Source: Prevotella sp.
Lineage (GTDB): Bacteria; Bacteroidota; Bacteroidia; Bacteroidales; Bacteroidaceae
DNA length: 7,380 nucleotides
Direction: 5' to 3'
Assembly (NCBI GenBank): GCA_017428805.1
Contig: JAFRQC010000115.1
Coordinates: 1-7,380 of the forward strand
Part shown: positions 1-6,945 of the stretch, piece after piece
Numbering within the stretch: the stretch's first letter is position 1
How the letters are laid out: every line of letters begins with the position of its first letter
Notes under the pieces: generated by a model
Told to the model about the DNA's origin: nothing
Databases searched by the model: none
Seen by the model: the letters and a program-made list of their open reading frames with translations, nothing else
Translations under genes and position numbers: made by a program

Positions 1-207
1 TTCACCACCACATTGGCATCCTCACGTTGGAAAAGTCTGGAACAGATAGAGCGTGCAGGTCATTTGGCAGAACAGACGGTGGCAGGTACGGCGTTCTGGG
101 ACCAGAATTGGCGTAAGGGCGGGCTGTATGAACGGCGAAACCAACTGTTGAAAGAATTTGACTTCTACAACCAACAATACTGCGGCTGTGAGTATTCGAA
201 AAGGTGA
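1..207 (+). CDS. queH: Epoxyqueuosine reductase QueH, C-terminal fragment (5' end outside window)
   Basis: This is the last 68 codons of a gene that enters from the left; the frame is open from base 1 and ends with TGA at 205-207, so the internal TTG at 13 is not taken as a start. The fragment reads FTTTLASSRWKS at its start, then FWDQNWRKGG (fragment residues 32-41) and FYNQQYCGCEYS near the end, which I recognise as the C-terminus of the QueH (former DUF208) family. QueH reduces epoxyqueuosine to queuosine in the anticodon of tRNAs with GUN anticodons, the last step of queuosine synthesis, and is the non-cobalamin alternative to QueG. It is an iron-sulfur protein that relies on conserved cysteines; the CxC pair (C61 and C63 of the fragment) is probably part of that set. 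The N-terminal cysteine motifs lie outside the window. Assignment is by recall of family motifs; I am fairly sure. Confidence 0.86.
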   Translation, partial: FTTTLASSRWKSLEQIERAGHLAEQTVAGTAFWDQNWRKGGLYERRNQLLKEFDFYNQQYCGCEYSKR

Positions 208-243
208 AGATGTGAAAAGGTGAAAAAGTGAAAAGGTTAAAAA
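204..243 (+). repeat. Five degenerate octamer tandem repeats overlapping the queH stop
   Basis: Five consecutive 8-base units can be read: GTGAAGAT, GTGAAAAG, GTGAAAAA, GTGAAAAG and GTTAAAAA. The first begins at 204, so the array includes the queH stop codon (TGA 205-207) and runs into the left arm of the terminator. Because the unit is not a multiple of three and contains TGA in one frame, slippage here would not lengthen QueH. No function is evident. Confidence 0.75.
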
Positions 244-276
244 ATGAGGCTTAAAGTTTGCGAGTCTCGTTTTTTT
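241..276 (+). terminator. Intrinsic terminator after queH
   Basis: GAGGCT (246-251) pairs with AGTCTC (263-268), with one G-T wobble and an 11-base loop at 252-262. The stem can be extended outward by T245-G269 and A-T pairs from 241-244 with 270-273. A run of seven T follows at 270-276. This has the form of a rho-independent terminator for queH. The loop contains the -35-like element of the next promoter, so the two signals overlap. Confidence 0.62.
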
Positions 277-288
277 GTTGTAATTTTG
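257..288 (+). promoter_or_regulatory. Bacteroidetes-type promoter for the regulator/acyl-CoA synthetase unit
   Basis: TTTG at 257-260 and TAATTTTG at 281-288 are separated by 20 bases, which fits the Bacteroidetes housekeeping sigma consensus TTTG-N19/21-TAnnTTTG. Transcription would begin about seven bases after the second box, near 295, giving a leader of about 55 bases before the ATG at 350. The distal box lies in the loop of the upstream terminator. This is the only convincing promoter in the window. Confidence 0.65.
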
Positions 289-317
289 CGCCCTAAAATA
301 AATAATGTACTATTTAA

Positions 318-345
318 GTTGATAGTTTAAAGTTTATAGTTTATA
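318..345 (+). repeat. Four heptamer repeats running up to the regulator start codon
   Basis: The leader ends with four 7-base units, GTTGATA, GTTTAAA, GTTTATA and GTTTATA, followed directly by GATTATG, which contains the ATG of the regulator gene (350-352). The same unit type, with C for T in places (GTTTACA, GTTGACG), builds the hairpin before folD at 4144-4242. The repeats occupy the position of a ribosome binding site, and no Shine-Dalgarno sequence is visible here. Confidence 0.7.
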
Positions 346-349
346 GATT

Positions 350-934
350 ATGTCCAACACTAACACTTACGTCGGTTCCAAAATCAAGGGACTCAGAGAG
401 ACGAAAAACCTCAGCATTGAAGAGGTTGCCGAGAGCACTGGTCTGTCAGTAGAGCAGATCAACAGCATTGAGAACGACCAGAACCTGCCATCATTAGGTC
501 CGCTGATCAAGATAGCCAGAGCACTGGGTGTGCGACTGGGAACATTTATGGACGATAACGACGCACTAGGTCCTGTGGTCTGTCGTGCTGAGGATCGTGA
601 GAAAGACAGCAGCATCAGCTTCTCCAACGGTGCTACCGATGCCCGCAAGCACATGGAGTATCATCCGCTGGCTCAGCAGAAGGCCGGTCGTCATATGGAA
701 CCGTTCATCATCGACATCAACCCTGAAGAGAATCAGGATTACAAACTCTCTGCCCATGAGGGTGAGGAGTTCATCTATGTGATGCAGGGTGAAGTGGAAG
801 TGGAATACGGTAAGGAGAAATATACGCTGAAGGAAGGCGACTCGATCTACTATGATTCCATCGTCAAGCACCATCTCCACGGTGCTCCTGGTAAGTCTGC
901 CAAGATTCTCGCACTTATTTACATCCCCTTCTGA
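350..934 (+). CDS. XRE-family HTH transcriptional regulator with C-terminal cupin domain
   Basis: A 194-residue two-domain regulator. Residues about 9-62 form a Cro/C1-type helix-turn-helix ([15 protein letters not shown] ... [19 protein letters not shown] ... [15 protein letters not shown]), the DNA-binding part. Residues about 115-194 form a small cupin barrel with the first motif around [14 protein letters not shown] (134-147) and the second around [13 protein letters not shown] (163-175). Regulators of this build usually sense a small ligand through the cupin and control the adjacent metabolic gene. The usual HxH metal pair of cupin motif 1 is SAH here (S134, H136), while E140, G147 and H174/H175 remain, so metal binding is uncertain. 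The gene ends two bases before the acyl-CoA synthetase, so the two are almost certainly co-transcribed and the synthetase or its product pathway is the likely target. The start at 350 fits the HTH N-terminus and the upstream promoter. The effector is unknown; an acyl-CoA or free acid is a guess. Confidence 0.9.
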   Translation: MSNTNTYVGSKIKGLRETKNLSIEEVAESTGLSVEQINSIENDQNLPSLGPLIKIARALGVRLGTFMDDNDALGPVVCRAEDREKDSSISFSNGATDARKHMEYHPLAQQKAGRHMEPFIIDINPEENQDYKLSAHEGEEFIYVMQGEVEVEYGKEKYTLKEGDSIYYDSIVKHHLHGAPGKSAKILALIYIPF

Positions 935-936
935 TT

Positions 937-2664
937 ATGAGCAACGTGAAATTAGATATGGCAGGCAGGCCTCTGCCAGACAGAACCTACCCTGCTGAGA
1001 CGGGTAGTGCGGGCTATACACTCCATGAGCGTACCCTTGGCCAGTGGCTGGAACATTGGGCAGAGACCACCCCCGATAAGGAATACATCGTCTATTCAGA
1101 CCGCGACCTCCGCTTTACATGGAGCAAGTTCAACGAGCGTGTGGATAACCTCGCCAAGGGTCTGATCGCCATCGGTGTGGAGCGTGGATCGAACGTGGGT
1201 ATCTGGGCTACGAACGTGCCCGATTGGCTGACGTTCCTCTATGCTACAGCGAAGATCGGCGCCGTGTTGGTGACGGTGAATACCAACTACAAGCAGAACG
1301 AGCTGGAGTATCTCTGCAAGGACTCCGACATGCATACCCTTTGTATCACCGACGGTACTTGGGACTGTAACTATGTGGATATGACCTACACGATGCTGCC
1401 CGAGCTGAAGACCTGCGAACGTGGTCATCTGAACAGCGAGCGCTTCCCCTATATGAAGAACGTGGTGTTCATCGGTATGGAGAAGTATCGTGGTATGTTC
1501 AACACCGCAGAGTTGCTGTTGCTGGGACAGAACGTGGAGGACGAGACCCTGCTGGAAATGAAGAGCAAGGTGACTTGCTACGATGTCTGCAATATGCAGT
1601 ACACCTCAGGTACGACGGGCTTCCCCAAGGGTGTGATGCTGACGCACTATGGTATAGCCAACGACGGTTACTTCACAGGAGAGAATATGGGCTTCACGGC
1701 CGACGACAAACTCTGCGTCTGTGTGCCGTTGTTCCATTGCTTCGGTGTGGTGCTCGCCACGATGAACTGCCTGACGCACGGCTGTACTGAGGTGATGGTT
1801 GAGAAGTTCGACCCATTAGTGGTGCTGGCGTCCATCCATAAAGAAAGATGTACAGCTGTTTATGGTGTGCCGACGATGTTTATCGCCGAACTGAATCACC
1901 CGATGTTCTCAATGTTCGACCTGACCTGTCTGCGTACTGGTATTATGGCAGGTTCGCTCTGTCCTGTGGAACTGATGAAGCAGGTGAGCGAGAAGATGTA
2001 TATGACCATCACGAGTGTGTACGGTCTGACGGAGTCGTCGCCAGGTATGACGCAGACCTGTCTGAACGACACCTTCGAGCAGCGCTGCACCACCGTAGGC
2101 CGCGACTTCCCGTTTGTCGATGTAAAGGTTCTCAATCCTGAGACTGGCGAGGAGTGTCCCGTCGGCGTGCAGGGTGAGATGTGCTGTAAGGGCTTCAACG
2201 TGATGAAGGGCTATTATAAGAATCCAGAGGCAACGGCTGAGGTGATCGACAAGAACGGCTATCTGCACTCTGGTGACCTCGGTGTGAAAGACGAGGAAGG
2301 CTTCTATAAGATCACAGGCCGTATCAAGGATATGATCATCCGAGGCGGTGAGAACATCTATCCGCGTGAGATCGAGGAGTTCCTCTATCATATGCCCGGC
2401 ATCCGTGATGTCCAGGTGGCTGCCGTTCCTTCGAAGAAATACGGTGAGGCCGTAGGTGCCTTCATCATCCTCGAAGAGGGTGTGAAGATGGAGCCTGAGG
2501 ATGTGCAGGAGTTCTGTCGCGGTAAGATCGCCCGCTATAAGATTCCGAAGTACGTGTTCTTCATCGACCAGTTCCCGCTGACGGGTTCGGGTAAGATCCA
2601 GAAGTTCAAGCTGAAGGAGATGAGCCTCGACCTCTGCGAGAAGTTAGGAATAGTAGTGGAGTAA
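937..2664 (+). CDS. AMP-forming acyl-CoA synthetase (fatty/carboxylic acid-CoA ligase)
   Basis: A 575-residue member of the adenylate-forming (ANL) superfamily, close in form to long- and medium-chain fatty acyl-CoA synthetases. It should activate a carboxylic acid with ATP to an acyl-adenylate and transfer it to CoA in the cytoplasm. All signature motifs are intact: phosphate loop [11 protein letters not shown] (222-232), YGLTESSPG (362-370, with E366), the ribose-binding Asp in HSGDLG (D447), the hinge [16 protein letters not shown] (461-476), and the catalytic lysine in GSGK (K553). Length is normal for the family. There is no signal peptide. The protein is cysteine-rich (about 20 Cys). 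It starts two bases after the regulator stop, suggesting translational coupling and dedicated control. The substrate cannot be read from sequence; a fatty acid is most likely, but branched-chain or aryl acids are possible, so I give no gene symbol although fadD-like naming is common. Confidence 0.92.
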   Translation: MSNVKLDMAGRPLPDRTYPAETGSAGYTLHERTLGQWLEHWAETTPDKEYIVYSDRDLRFTWSKFNERVDNLAKGLIAIGVERGSNVGIWATNVPDWLTFLYATAKIGAVLVTVNTNYKQNELEYLCKDSDMHTLCITDGTWDCNYVDMTYTMLPELKTCERGHLNSERFPYMKNVVFIGMEKYRGMFNTAELLLLGQNVEDETLLEMKSKVTCYDVCNMQYTSGTTGFPKGVMLTHYGIANDGYFTGENMGFTADDKLCVCVPLFHCFGVVLATMNCLTHGCTEVMVEKFDPLVVLASIHKERCTAVYGVPTMFIAELNHPMFSMFDLTCLRTGIMAGSLCPVELMKQVSEKMYMTITSVYGLTESSPGMTQTCLNDTFEQRCTTVGRDFPFVDVKVLNPETGEECPVGVQGEMCCKGFNVMKGYYKNPEATAEVIDKNGYLHSGDLGVKDEEGFYKITGRIKDMIIRGGENIYPREIEEFLYHMPGIRDVQVAAVPSKKYGEAVGAFIILEEGVKMEPEDVQEFCRGKIARYKIPKYVFFIDQFPLTGSGKIQKFKLKEMSLDLCEKLGIVVE

Positions 2665-2670
2665 TTAATA

Positions 2671-2754
2671 GGCACGGATTAACACGGCTTTATAAATAAA
2701 GACATGGCTGCTGCACAAAGAAAAAGAGCAGTGTTAATCTGTGAAATCCGTGCC
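2671..2754. repeat. Interrupted inverted repeat between the acyl-CoA synthetase and ffh
   Basis: GGCACGGATT (2671-2680) is perfectly complementary to AATCCGTGCC (2745-2754). Just inside, GATTAACAC (2677-2685) is complementary to GTGTTAATC (2731-2739), so the right arm carries one extra unit of about ten bases compared with the left. The arms share the word CACGGATT/CACAGATT, giving a repeat within a repeat. There is no T run after the hairpin on the + strand, so it is a poor intrinsic terminator. No promoter consensus is visible in this 104-base gap, and ffh may be transcribed from upstream or from a divergent promoter. Confidence 0.7.
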
Positions 2755-2768
2755 AAAAAATATATAAT

Positions 2769-4136
2769 ATGTTTGAGAATTTAAGTGAGAGATTAGAACG
2801 ATCGTTTAAGATCCTGAAGGGTGAAGGCAAGATCACAGAGATCAATGTCGCAGAAACCATGAAGGACGTGCGCCGTGCTTTGCTCGACGCCGACGTGAAC
2901 TATAAGGTGGCCAAGCAGTTCACCGATACCGTGAAGCAGAAGGCCTTGGGTCAGAACGTGCTCACCGCAGTGAAGCCCAGTCAGTTGATGGTGAAGATTG
3001 TACACGACGAGCTGGCTGAGCTGATGGGTGGTACCGCTTCAGAACTGAAGGTTGAGGGTCGCGCTGGAGCGCCTGCCATTATCCTGATGTCTGGTCTGCA
3101 GGGTTCTGGTAAGACCACGTTCAGCGGTAAACTGGCCAACCTGCTGAAGACCCGCAACCACAAGAAACCTCTTCTGGTGGCCTGCGACGTGTATCGTCCT
3201 GCTGCTATCGAGCAGTTGAAGGTCGTCGGACAAAGCGTTGGTGTGCCCGTCTATACTGAGCCCGACAATAAGAACGTAGTGGAGATTGCCAACCACGCTA
3301 TCCAGGAGGCAAAGGCGAAGGCCAACGATGTGGTCATCATCGATACCGCCGGTCGTCTGGCCGTCGATGAGGAGATGATGCAGGAGATCGAGACGCTGAA
3401 GAAGGCTGTCAATCCCAATGAGACGCTCTTCGTGGTTGACTCGATGACGGGTCAGGATGCCGTGAATACCGCCAAGGAGTTCAACGACCGTCTGGACTTC
3501 GACGGCGTGGTGCTGACCAAACTCGATGGTGATACCCGTGGTGGTGCTGCCTTGAGTATCCGTACGGTAGTCACGAAGCCCATCAAGTTCGTCGGAACGG
3601 GTGAGAAGATGGAGGCTATCGACGTGTTCCATCCCGACCGTATGGCCGACCGTATTCTCGGTATGGGTGATATCGTCTCTCTGGTGGAGCGCGCCCAGCA
3701 GCAGTTCGATGAGGAGGAGGCCAAGCGCCTGGAGAAGAAGATTCGCAAGAACAAGTTCGACTTCGACGACTTCATGGGACAGATCCAGCAGATCAAGAAG
3801 ATGGGTAACATCAAGGACCTCGCTGCGATGATTCCCGGTGTGGGCAAGCAGATCAAGGATCTCGACATCGACGACGACGCTTTCAAGGGCATCGAGGCTA
3901 TCATCAACTCGATGACGCCGAAGGAGCGACAGAATCCCGATATCATCAATCAGAGCCGTCGCCGTCGTATCGCAGCCGGTTCCGGCACTAAGCTCGACGA
4001 TGTGAACCGTCTGATGAAACAGTTCGACCAGACGCGCAAGATGATGCGGATGGTCTCTGGTATGGGTTCTTCGAAGATGGCCCAGATGGCCAACGCCATG
4101 AAGGCCATGAAAGGTGGCGGCATGCCCAAGTTCTAA
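2769..4136 (+). CDS. ffh: Signal recognition particle protein Ffh (SRP54 GTPase)
   Basis: A 455-residue SRP54 homologue with the usual three-part build and length. Residues 1-90 are the N domain helical bundle. The G domain follows, with G1 GLQGSGKTT (109-117), the SRP-type DVYRPAAIEQL (140-150), G3 DTAGR (192-196) and G4 TKLDGDTRGG (250-259). Residues about 300-450 are the methionine-rich M domain, which holds the signal-sequence groove and, at SRRRRIAAGSG (396-406), the RNA-binding helix that contacts SRP (4.5S/6S) RNA. Together with that RNA and the receptor FtsY it takes nascent membrane and exported proteins to the Sec translocon. The start at 2769 gives the canonical N-terminus MFENLSERLERSF. 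It lies 104 bases from the gene before and 114 from folD, with inverted repeats in both gaps, so it is probably not tightly co-translated with either. Nothing is missing or truncated. Confidence 0.98.
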   Translation: MFENLSERLERSFKILKGEGKITEINVAETMKDVRRALLDADVNYKVAKQFTDTVKQKALGQNVLTAVKPSQLMVKIVHDELAELMGGTASELKVEGRAGAPAIILMSGLQGSGKTTFSGKLANLLKTRNHKKPLLVACDVYRPAAIEQLKVVGQSVGVPVYTEPDNKNVVEIANHAIQEAKAKANDVVIIDTAGRLAVDEEMMQEIETLKKAVNPNETLFVVDSMTGQDAVNTAKEFNDRLDFDGVVLTKLDGDTRGGAALSIRTVVTKPIKFVGTGEKMEAIDVFHPDRMADRILGMGDIVSLVERAQQQFDEEEAKRLEKKIRKNKFDFDDFMGQIQQIKKMGNIKDLAAMIPGVGKQIKDLDIDDDAFKGIEAIINSMTPKERQNPDIINQSRRRRIAAGSGTKLDDVNRLMKQFDQTRKMMRMVSGMGSSKMAQMANAMKAMKGGGMPKF

Positions 4137-4143
4137 GGTCTTT

Positions 4144-4242
4144 GTTTACAGTTGACGGTTTACAGTTTACAGATGATATGCTGGCAAGCCGTTCTATCTT
4201 TAGAAGTAATCAACTGTAAACCGTAAACTGTAAACAGTAAAC
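4144..4242. repeat. Heptamer-built long inverted repeat (hairpin) in the ffh-folD gap
   Basis: The left side has four heptamers, GTTTACA, GTTGACG, GTTTACA and GTTTACA (4144-4171). The right side has five of the same family in reverse orientation, AATCAAC, TGTAAAC, CGTAAAC, TGTAAAC and AGTAAAC (4208-4242). In the best register, 4144-4168 pairs with 4211-4235 at 23 of 25 positions around a 42-base loop. The structure almost fills the 114-base gap and ends about 8-15 bases before the folD ATG. It lacks a T run, so it could act as an RNA stability element or a partial barrier rather than a normal terminator; this is inference. The unit matches the heptamers at 318-345. Confidence 0.82.
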
Positions 4243-4250
4243 TTATAAAT

Positions 4251-5129
4251 ATGCAATTAATTGACGGAAAAGCAACAGCAGCAGCCATTAAGGCTGAGAT
4301 TGCAGAGGAGGTAAAGGAGATTATGGCCCGTGGCGGCAAGCAGCCCCACCTGGCAGCCGTGTTGGTAGGTCACGACGGTGGCTCGGAGACGTATGTGAAG
4401 AACAAGGTGCTGGCCTGCGAGGCCTGTGGCTTCAAGAGCACACTCATCCGCTTTGAGGACAATATCACAGAGGCCGAGCTTCTGGCCTGTGTCGATAAAC
4501 TCAATAAGGACGACGATGTCGACGGCTTCATCGTGCAGCTCCCTCTGCCGAAGCATATCGACGAACAGAAGATTATCGAGGCCATCGACTACCGCAAGGA
4601 CGTTGATGGTTTCCATCCCATCAACGTGGGCCGTATGGCCATCGGTCTGCCTTGCTTCATCTCGGCTACGCCCCTCGGCATTATCACCCTGCTGAAGCGC
4701 TACAATATCGAGACCAGCGGTAAGAAGTGCGTCATCCTCGGACGCTCGAACATCGTGGGTAAGCCGATGGCCCAGCTCATGATGCAGAAGCAGTATGGTG
4801 ATGCTACGGTGACCGTATGTCACTCGCGTTCAAAGACTTTGAAGGAAGAGTGCCGTGAGGCCGACATCATCATCGCCGCCATCGGACAGCCCGACTTCGT
4901 AACGGCCGATATGGTGAAGGAGGGTGCCGTGATTGTCGACGTAGGTACCACCCGCGTGCCTGATGCCACCCGTAAGAGCGGCTTCCGCCTGAATGGCGAC
5001 GTGAAGTTCGACGAGGTGGCTCCAAAATGCTCCTTCATCACGCCCGTTCCTGGTGGGGTAGGGCCGATGACCATCTGCTCGCTGATGAAGAATACCCTCG
5101 CCGCCGGCAAAAAAGAATATTATAAGTAA
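4251..5129 (+). CDS. folD: Bifunctional methylenetetrahydrofolate dehydrogenase / methenyltetrahydrofolate cyclohydrolase FolD
   Basis: A 292-residue FolD of normal length. It interconverts 5,10-methylene-, 5,10-methenyl- and 10-formyl-tetrahydrofolate with NAD(P), feeding purine and formyl-Met-tRNA synthesis in the cytoplasm. The catalytic domain contains [15 protein letters not shown] with the active-site Tyr and Lys (Y48, K52), then [10 protein letters not shown] (91-100) and RKDVDGFHP (115-123). The dinucleotide-binding domain has [14 protein letters not shown] (161-174), and the C-terminal signature [10 protein letters not shown] (265-274) is intact. The start at 4251 gives the usual [11 protein letters not shown]-terminus. 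It lies downstream of ffh, behind a large hairpin, and 49 bases before a small TPR gene. No clear promoter of its own was found. Confidence 0.98.
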   Translation: MQLIDGKATAAAIKAEIAEEVKEIMARGGKQPHLAAVLVGHDGGSETYVKNKVLACEACGFKSTLIRFEDNITEAELLACVDKLNKDDDVDGFIVQLPLPKHIDEQKIIEAIDYRKDVDGFHPINVGRMAIGLPCFISATPLGIITLLKRYNIETSGKKCVILGRSNIVGKPMAQLMMQKQYGDATVTVCHSRSKTLKEECREADIIIAAIGQPDFVTADMVKEGAVIVDVGTTRVPDATRKSGFRLNGDVKFDEVAPKCSFITPVPGGVGPMTICSLMKNTLAAGKKEYYK

Positions 5130-5163
5130 CCTCTTCCCCTCCTGAGTAGGAGGGGGTAGGGGT
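5130..5163. repeat. GC-rich palindromic element directly after folD
   Basis: CCCCTCCT (5136-5143) pairs perfectly with AGGAGGGG (5148-5155) around a GAGT loop; C/T-rich sequence continues on the left and GGTAGGGG on the right. It begins right at the folD stop codon. It looks like one of the C-rich/G-rich palindromes scattered between genes in Bacteroidales, an inference from style. There is no T run, so termination would be weak; a role in mRNA end protection or as a simple repeat is equally possible. Confidence 0.72.
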
Positions 5164-5178
5164 GGTCTGATCAATAGC

Positions 5179-5358
5179 ATGACATCCGAAGAATACTATC
5201 AACTTGGCAACGCGGCCCGCAAGCGTGGTCAGTGGCATGAAGCCATCAACTACTACATTCAGGCCATCGACCTTGACCCCGACAGTCCTGCCGTCGAAGC
5301 CAAGCGTATGCTCGACGATATCCTTGAATTTTATTGTAAAGATATGTATAACCCATGA
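5179..5358 (+). CDS. Small single-TPR (tetratricopeptide repeat) protein, 59 aa
   Basis: A short gene starting ATG at 5179 and ending TGA at 5356-5358. Residues 3-36 form one near-consensus 34-residue TPR: L9, G10, A22, Y26, A29 and P34 fall at TPR positions 7, 8, 20, 24, 27 and 32, with NAARKRGQWHEAINYYIQAI as the core. Residues 37-52 would form a capping helix. There is no signal peptide or membrane segment, so it should be cytoplasmic and probably a protein-binding module; its partner is unknown. Its last four bases (ATGA, 5355-5358) overlap the start of the nucleotidase gene, indicating translational coupling. The good TPR match and the overlap support a real gene despite its size. It could be a shortened remnant of a longer TPR protein, but the start and stop are clean. 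Confidence 0.82.
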   Translation: MTSEEYYQLGNAARKRGQWHEAINYYIQAIDLDPDSPAVEAKRMLDDILEFYCKDMYNP

Positions 5359-6893
5359 TGAAGAAAATCTTACTTGGTGTGATGGCCCTGATGATGGGTT
5401 GTCTTACCGTAACGGCTCAGAAGAGCATTGTGATCCTTTACGAGAACGACGTGCATTGCGGCATCGACGGCTATACGAAGATGGCCGGACTGCGCGATGC
5501 CATCAACCGCACGGATACGGCCTATGCTGTTGCTGTCTGCGTGGGAGATTTCCTGCAGGGCAACACTACGGGCGCCATCTCCAAAGGCCAGTATATTGCC
5601 GACATCATGCGCCTCATGGACTATCACGCCCTCACGCTGGGCAACCATGAGTTCGATTACGGTGTGCCACGCATGAGGGCATTGCTGGAACAGGTGGGAA
5701 CGCCTGTGGTCTGTGCCAACTTCTATGAGGCTGGCGATCCCAATCCCGTCTACGCCCCCTACGTCATCCATCAGTATGGCGACAAGAAGGTGGCCTTCGT
5801 CGGAGCCTGCACGCCTGAGACAATGATTCTTGAGGGCTACTCGTTCTACGACACCAACGGCATCCTGCTCTACGACCTGAAGCCGAAGACCTTCTACGAA
5901 CTCATCCAGCAGGCCGTCGACGCTGCCCGCAAGGAGGGGGCCGACTATGTCGTGCTGCTCTCGCATGTGGGTGAGACACCACAGTCGATGGGATTCAGTT
6001 CGCACCGTCTGGTGAACAACACGCGTGGTATCGATGTCGTGCTCGATGGTCATTCGCATGAGATTTTCGAGGGTGTGATGGTCAAGAACCTCGATGGCAA
6101 GGAGATTGCCGTCACGCAGACAGGTACTCAGTTCGCCAATGTCGGCAAGCTGCTTATCACGCCTGACGGACGCCTGACGACGCACCTCATCAAGGCCAAG
6201 GACATCCCCTACGAGAATGCCGCAGTCACAGCCGCCATCGACAGCGTCCATCAGATGGTGAAGGCTGTCACCTCAGAGGTCATTGCCCACAGCGACTATC
6301 GTCTGGTGGTGAGCGACGAGAATGCCCGTTGGATCGTGCGTGGACAGGAAACGAACGCTGGTGACCTCGTGGCTGACGCTTACCGTTATGCCATGAAGGC
6401 CGACATCGGCTTTGAGAATGGTGGTGGCATCCGCAATGACATTATGGCTGGCGACATCACCTATGGCGACGTCATCGGCATGCTGCCCTACGACAACACC
6501 CTGCGACGGATCATGGTGACTGCCGAACAGCTGCAGACAATGCTCACCCGCTGCACAGCTCTTGTGCCTGTGCTCGACGGAAACTTCCCACAATGTTCAG
6601 GCCTCCGCTTCACCGTTCATAGCAAGAGCCACACCGTCAGCGACATCGAGATTCTGCAGGAAGACGGCACATACAAGCCCATCGATATGCAGCGCACATA
6701 TAGCGTCGCTCTCACGAGCTACAACCACGATGCAGGCGGGTTCTTCGACTGTTTCAAGAAGTGCGTCGTGCTTGAGGAAAGCACTATGCGCTATTATGAG
6801 GCCCTCTCAAACTATCTGCGCATTGCCCTCAACGGCACCACAGGCTCAGCCTATGCCCAGCCCCAAGGCCGCATCCGCATCGTTGAAGACTAA
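5355..6893 (+). CDS. Exported 5'-nucleotidase-family metallophosphoesterase (UshA-like)
   Basis: A 512-residue two-domain enzyme. Residues 1-21 form a signal peptide (KK, hydrophobic core, TVTA before Q22), so it acts in the periplasm or on the outer envelope; MMGC at 13-16 is only a weak lipobox. The N-terminal calcineurin-type domain shows the di-metal ligands in order: NDVH (D32, H34), GDFLQGN (D65), GNHEFD (N97, H98), SHVG (H204) and DGHSH (H233, H235). The C-terminal 5'-nucleotidase domain (about 305-490) has NAGDLVADA (334-342) and ENGGGIR (354-360), which bind substrate. The usual late GGDG(Y/F) motif is replaced by AGGFFD (460-465), so base preference may differ. Likely substrates are nucleoside 5'-monophosphates or related phosphoesters, for nucleoside and phosphate salvage. 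The start may be 5355 or the second ATG at 5358; 5355 overlaps the TPR stop. Terminators follow immediately. Confidence 0.93.
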   Translation: MMKKILLGVMALMMGCLTVTAQKSIVILYENDVHCGIDGYTKMAGLRDAINRTDTAYAVAVCVGDFLQGNTTGAISKGQYIADIMRLMDYHALTLGNHEFDYGVPRMRALLEQVGTPVVCANFYEAGDPNPVYAPYVIHQYGDKKVAFVGACTPETMILEGYSFYDTNGILLYDLKPKTFYELIQQAVDAARKEGADYVVLLSHVGETPQSMGFSSHRLVNNTRGIDVVLDGHSHEIFEGVMVKNLDGKEIAVTQTGTQFANVGKLLITPDGRLTTHLIKAKDIPYENAAVTAAIDSVHQMVKAVTSEVIAHSDYRLVVSDENARWIVRGQETNAGDLVADAYRYAMKADIGFENGGGIRNDIMAGDITYGDVIGMLPYDNTLRRIMVTAEQLQTMLTRCTALVPVLDGNFPQCSGLRFTVHSKSHTVSDIEILQEDGTYKPIDMQRTYSVALTSYNHDAGGFFDCFKKCVVLEESTMRYYEALSNYLRIALNGTTGSAYAQPQGRIRIVED

Positions 6894-6924
6894 TCTCACA
6901 ATGGGGACTGTCCCTTTTGTGAGA
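6894..6924. repeat. Two-level hairpin directly after the nucleotidase stop
   Basis: TCTCACAA (6894-6901) pairs perfectly with TTGTGAGA (6917-6924); inside it GGGA (6904-6907) pairs with TCCC (6911-6914) around CTG, with a G-T pair and a T-T mismatch between the two stems. The hairpin starts on the base after the TAA. It has no T run. The core GGGGACTGTCCC is the kind of palindrome seen in scattered REP-like elements, but I cannot verify copies elsewhere. Confidence 0.7.
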
Positions 6925-6945
6925 ATTTATCGGCTGATTCACTAC

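Noticed and set aside
1909..2391. Long open frame on the minus strand inside the acyl-CoA synthetase gene, and similar ones opposite ffh, folD and the nucleotidase
   Set aside because: They lie opposite well-conserved genes, have biased His/Leu/Val-rich compositions typical of antisense frames, and show no domain.
2768..2775. TATGTTTG matches the Bacteroidetes -7 consensus at the ffh start
   Set aside because: It contains the ffh ATG itself, so transcription would begin inside the gene, and there is no TTTG at the proper distance upstream. A chance match.
2704..2781. Short reading frame ATG at 2704 in the acyl-CoA synthetase-ffh gap (M-A-A-A-Q-R-K-R...)
   Set aside because: It is about 25 codons, includes the inverted-repeat arm, runs into ffh in another frame and resembles nothing; most likely noise.
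4195..4202. TATCTTTA as a -7 element for folD
   Set aside because: One mismatch to TAnnTTTG, no -33 TTTG about 20 bases upstream, and it lies in the loop of the large hairpin. Too weak to list.
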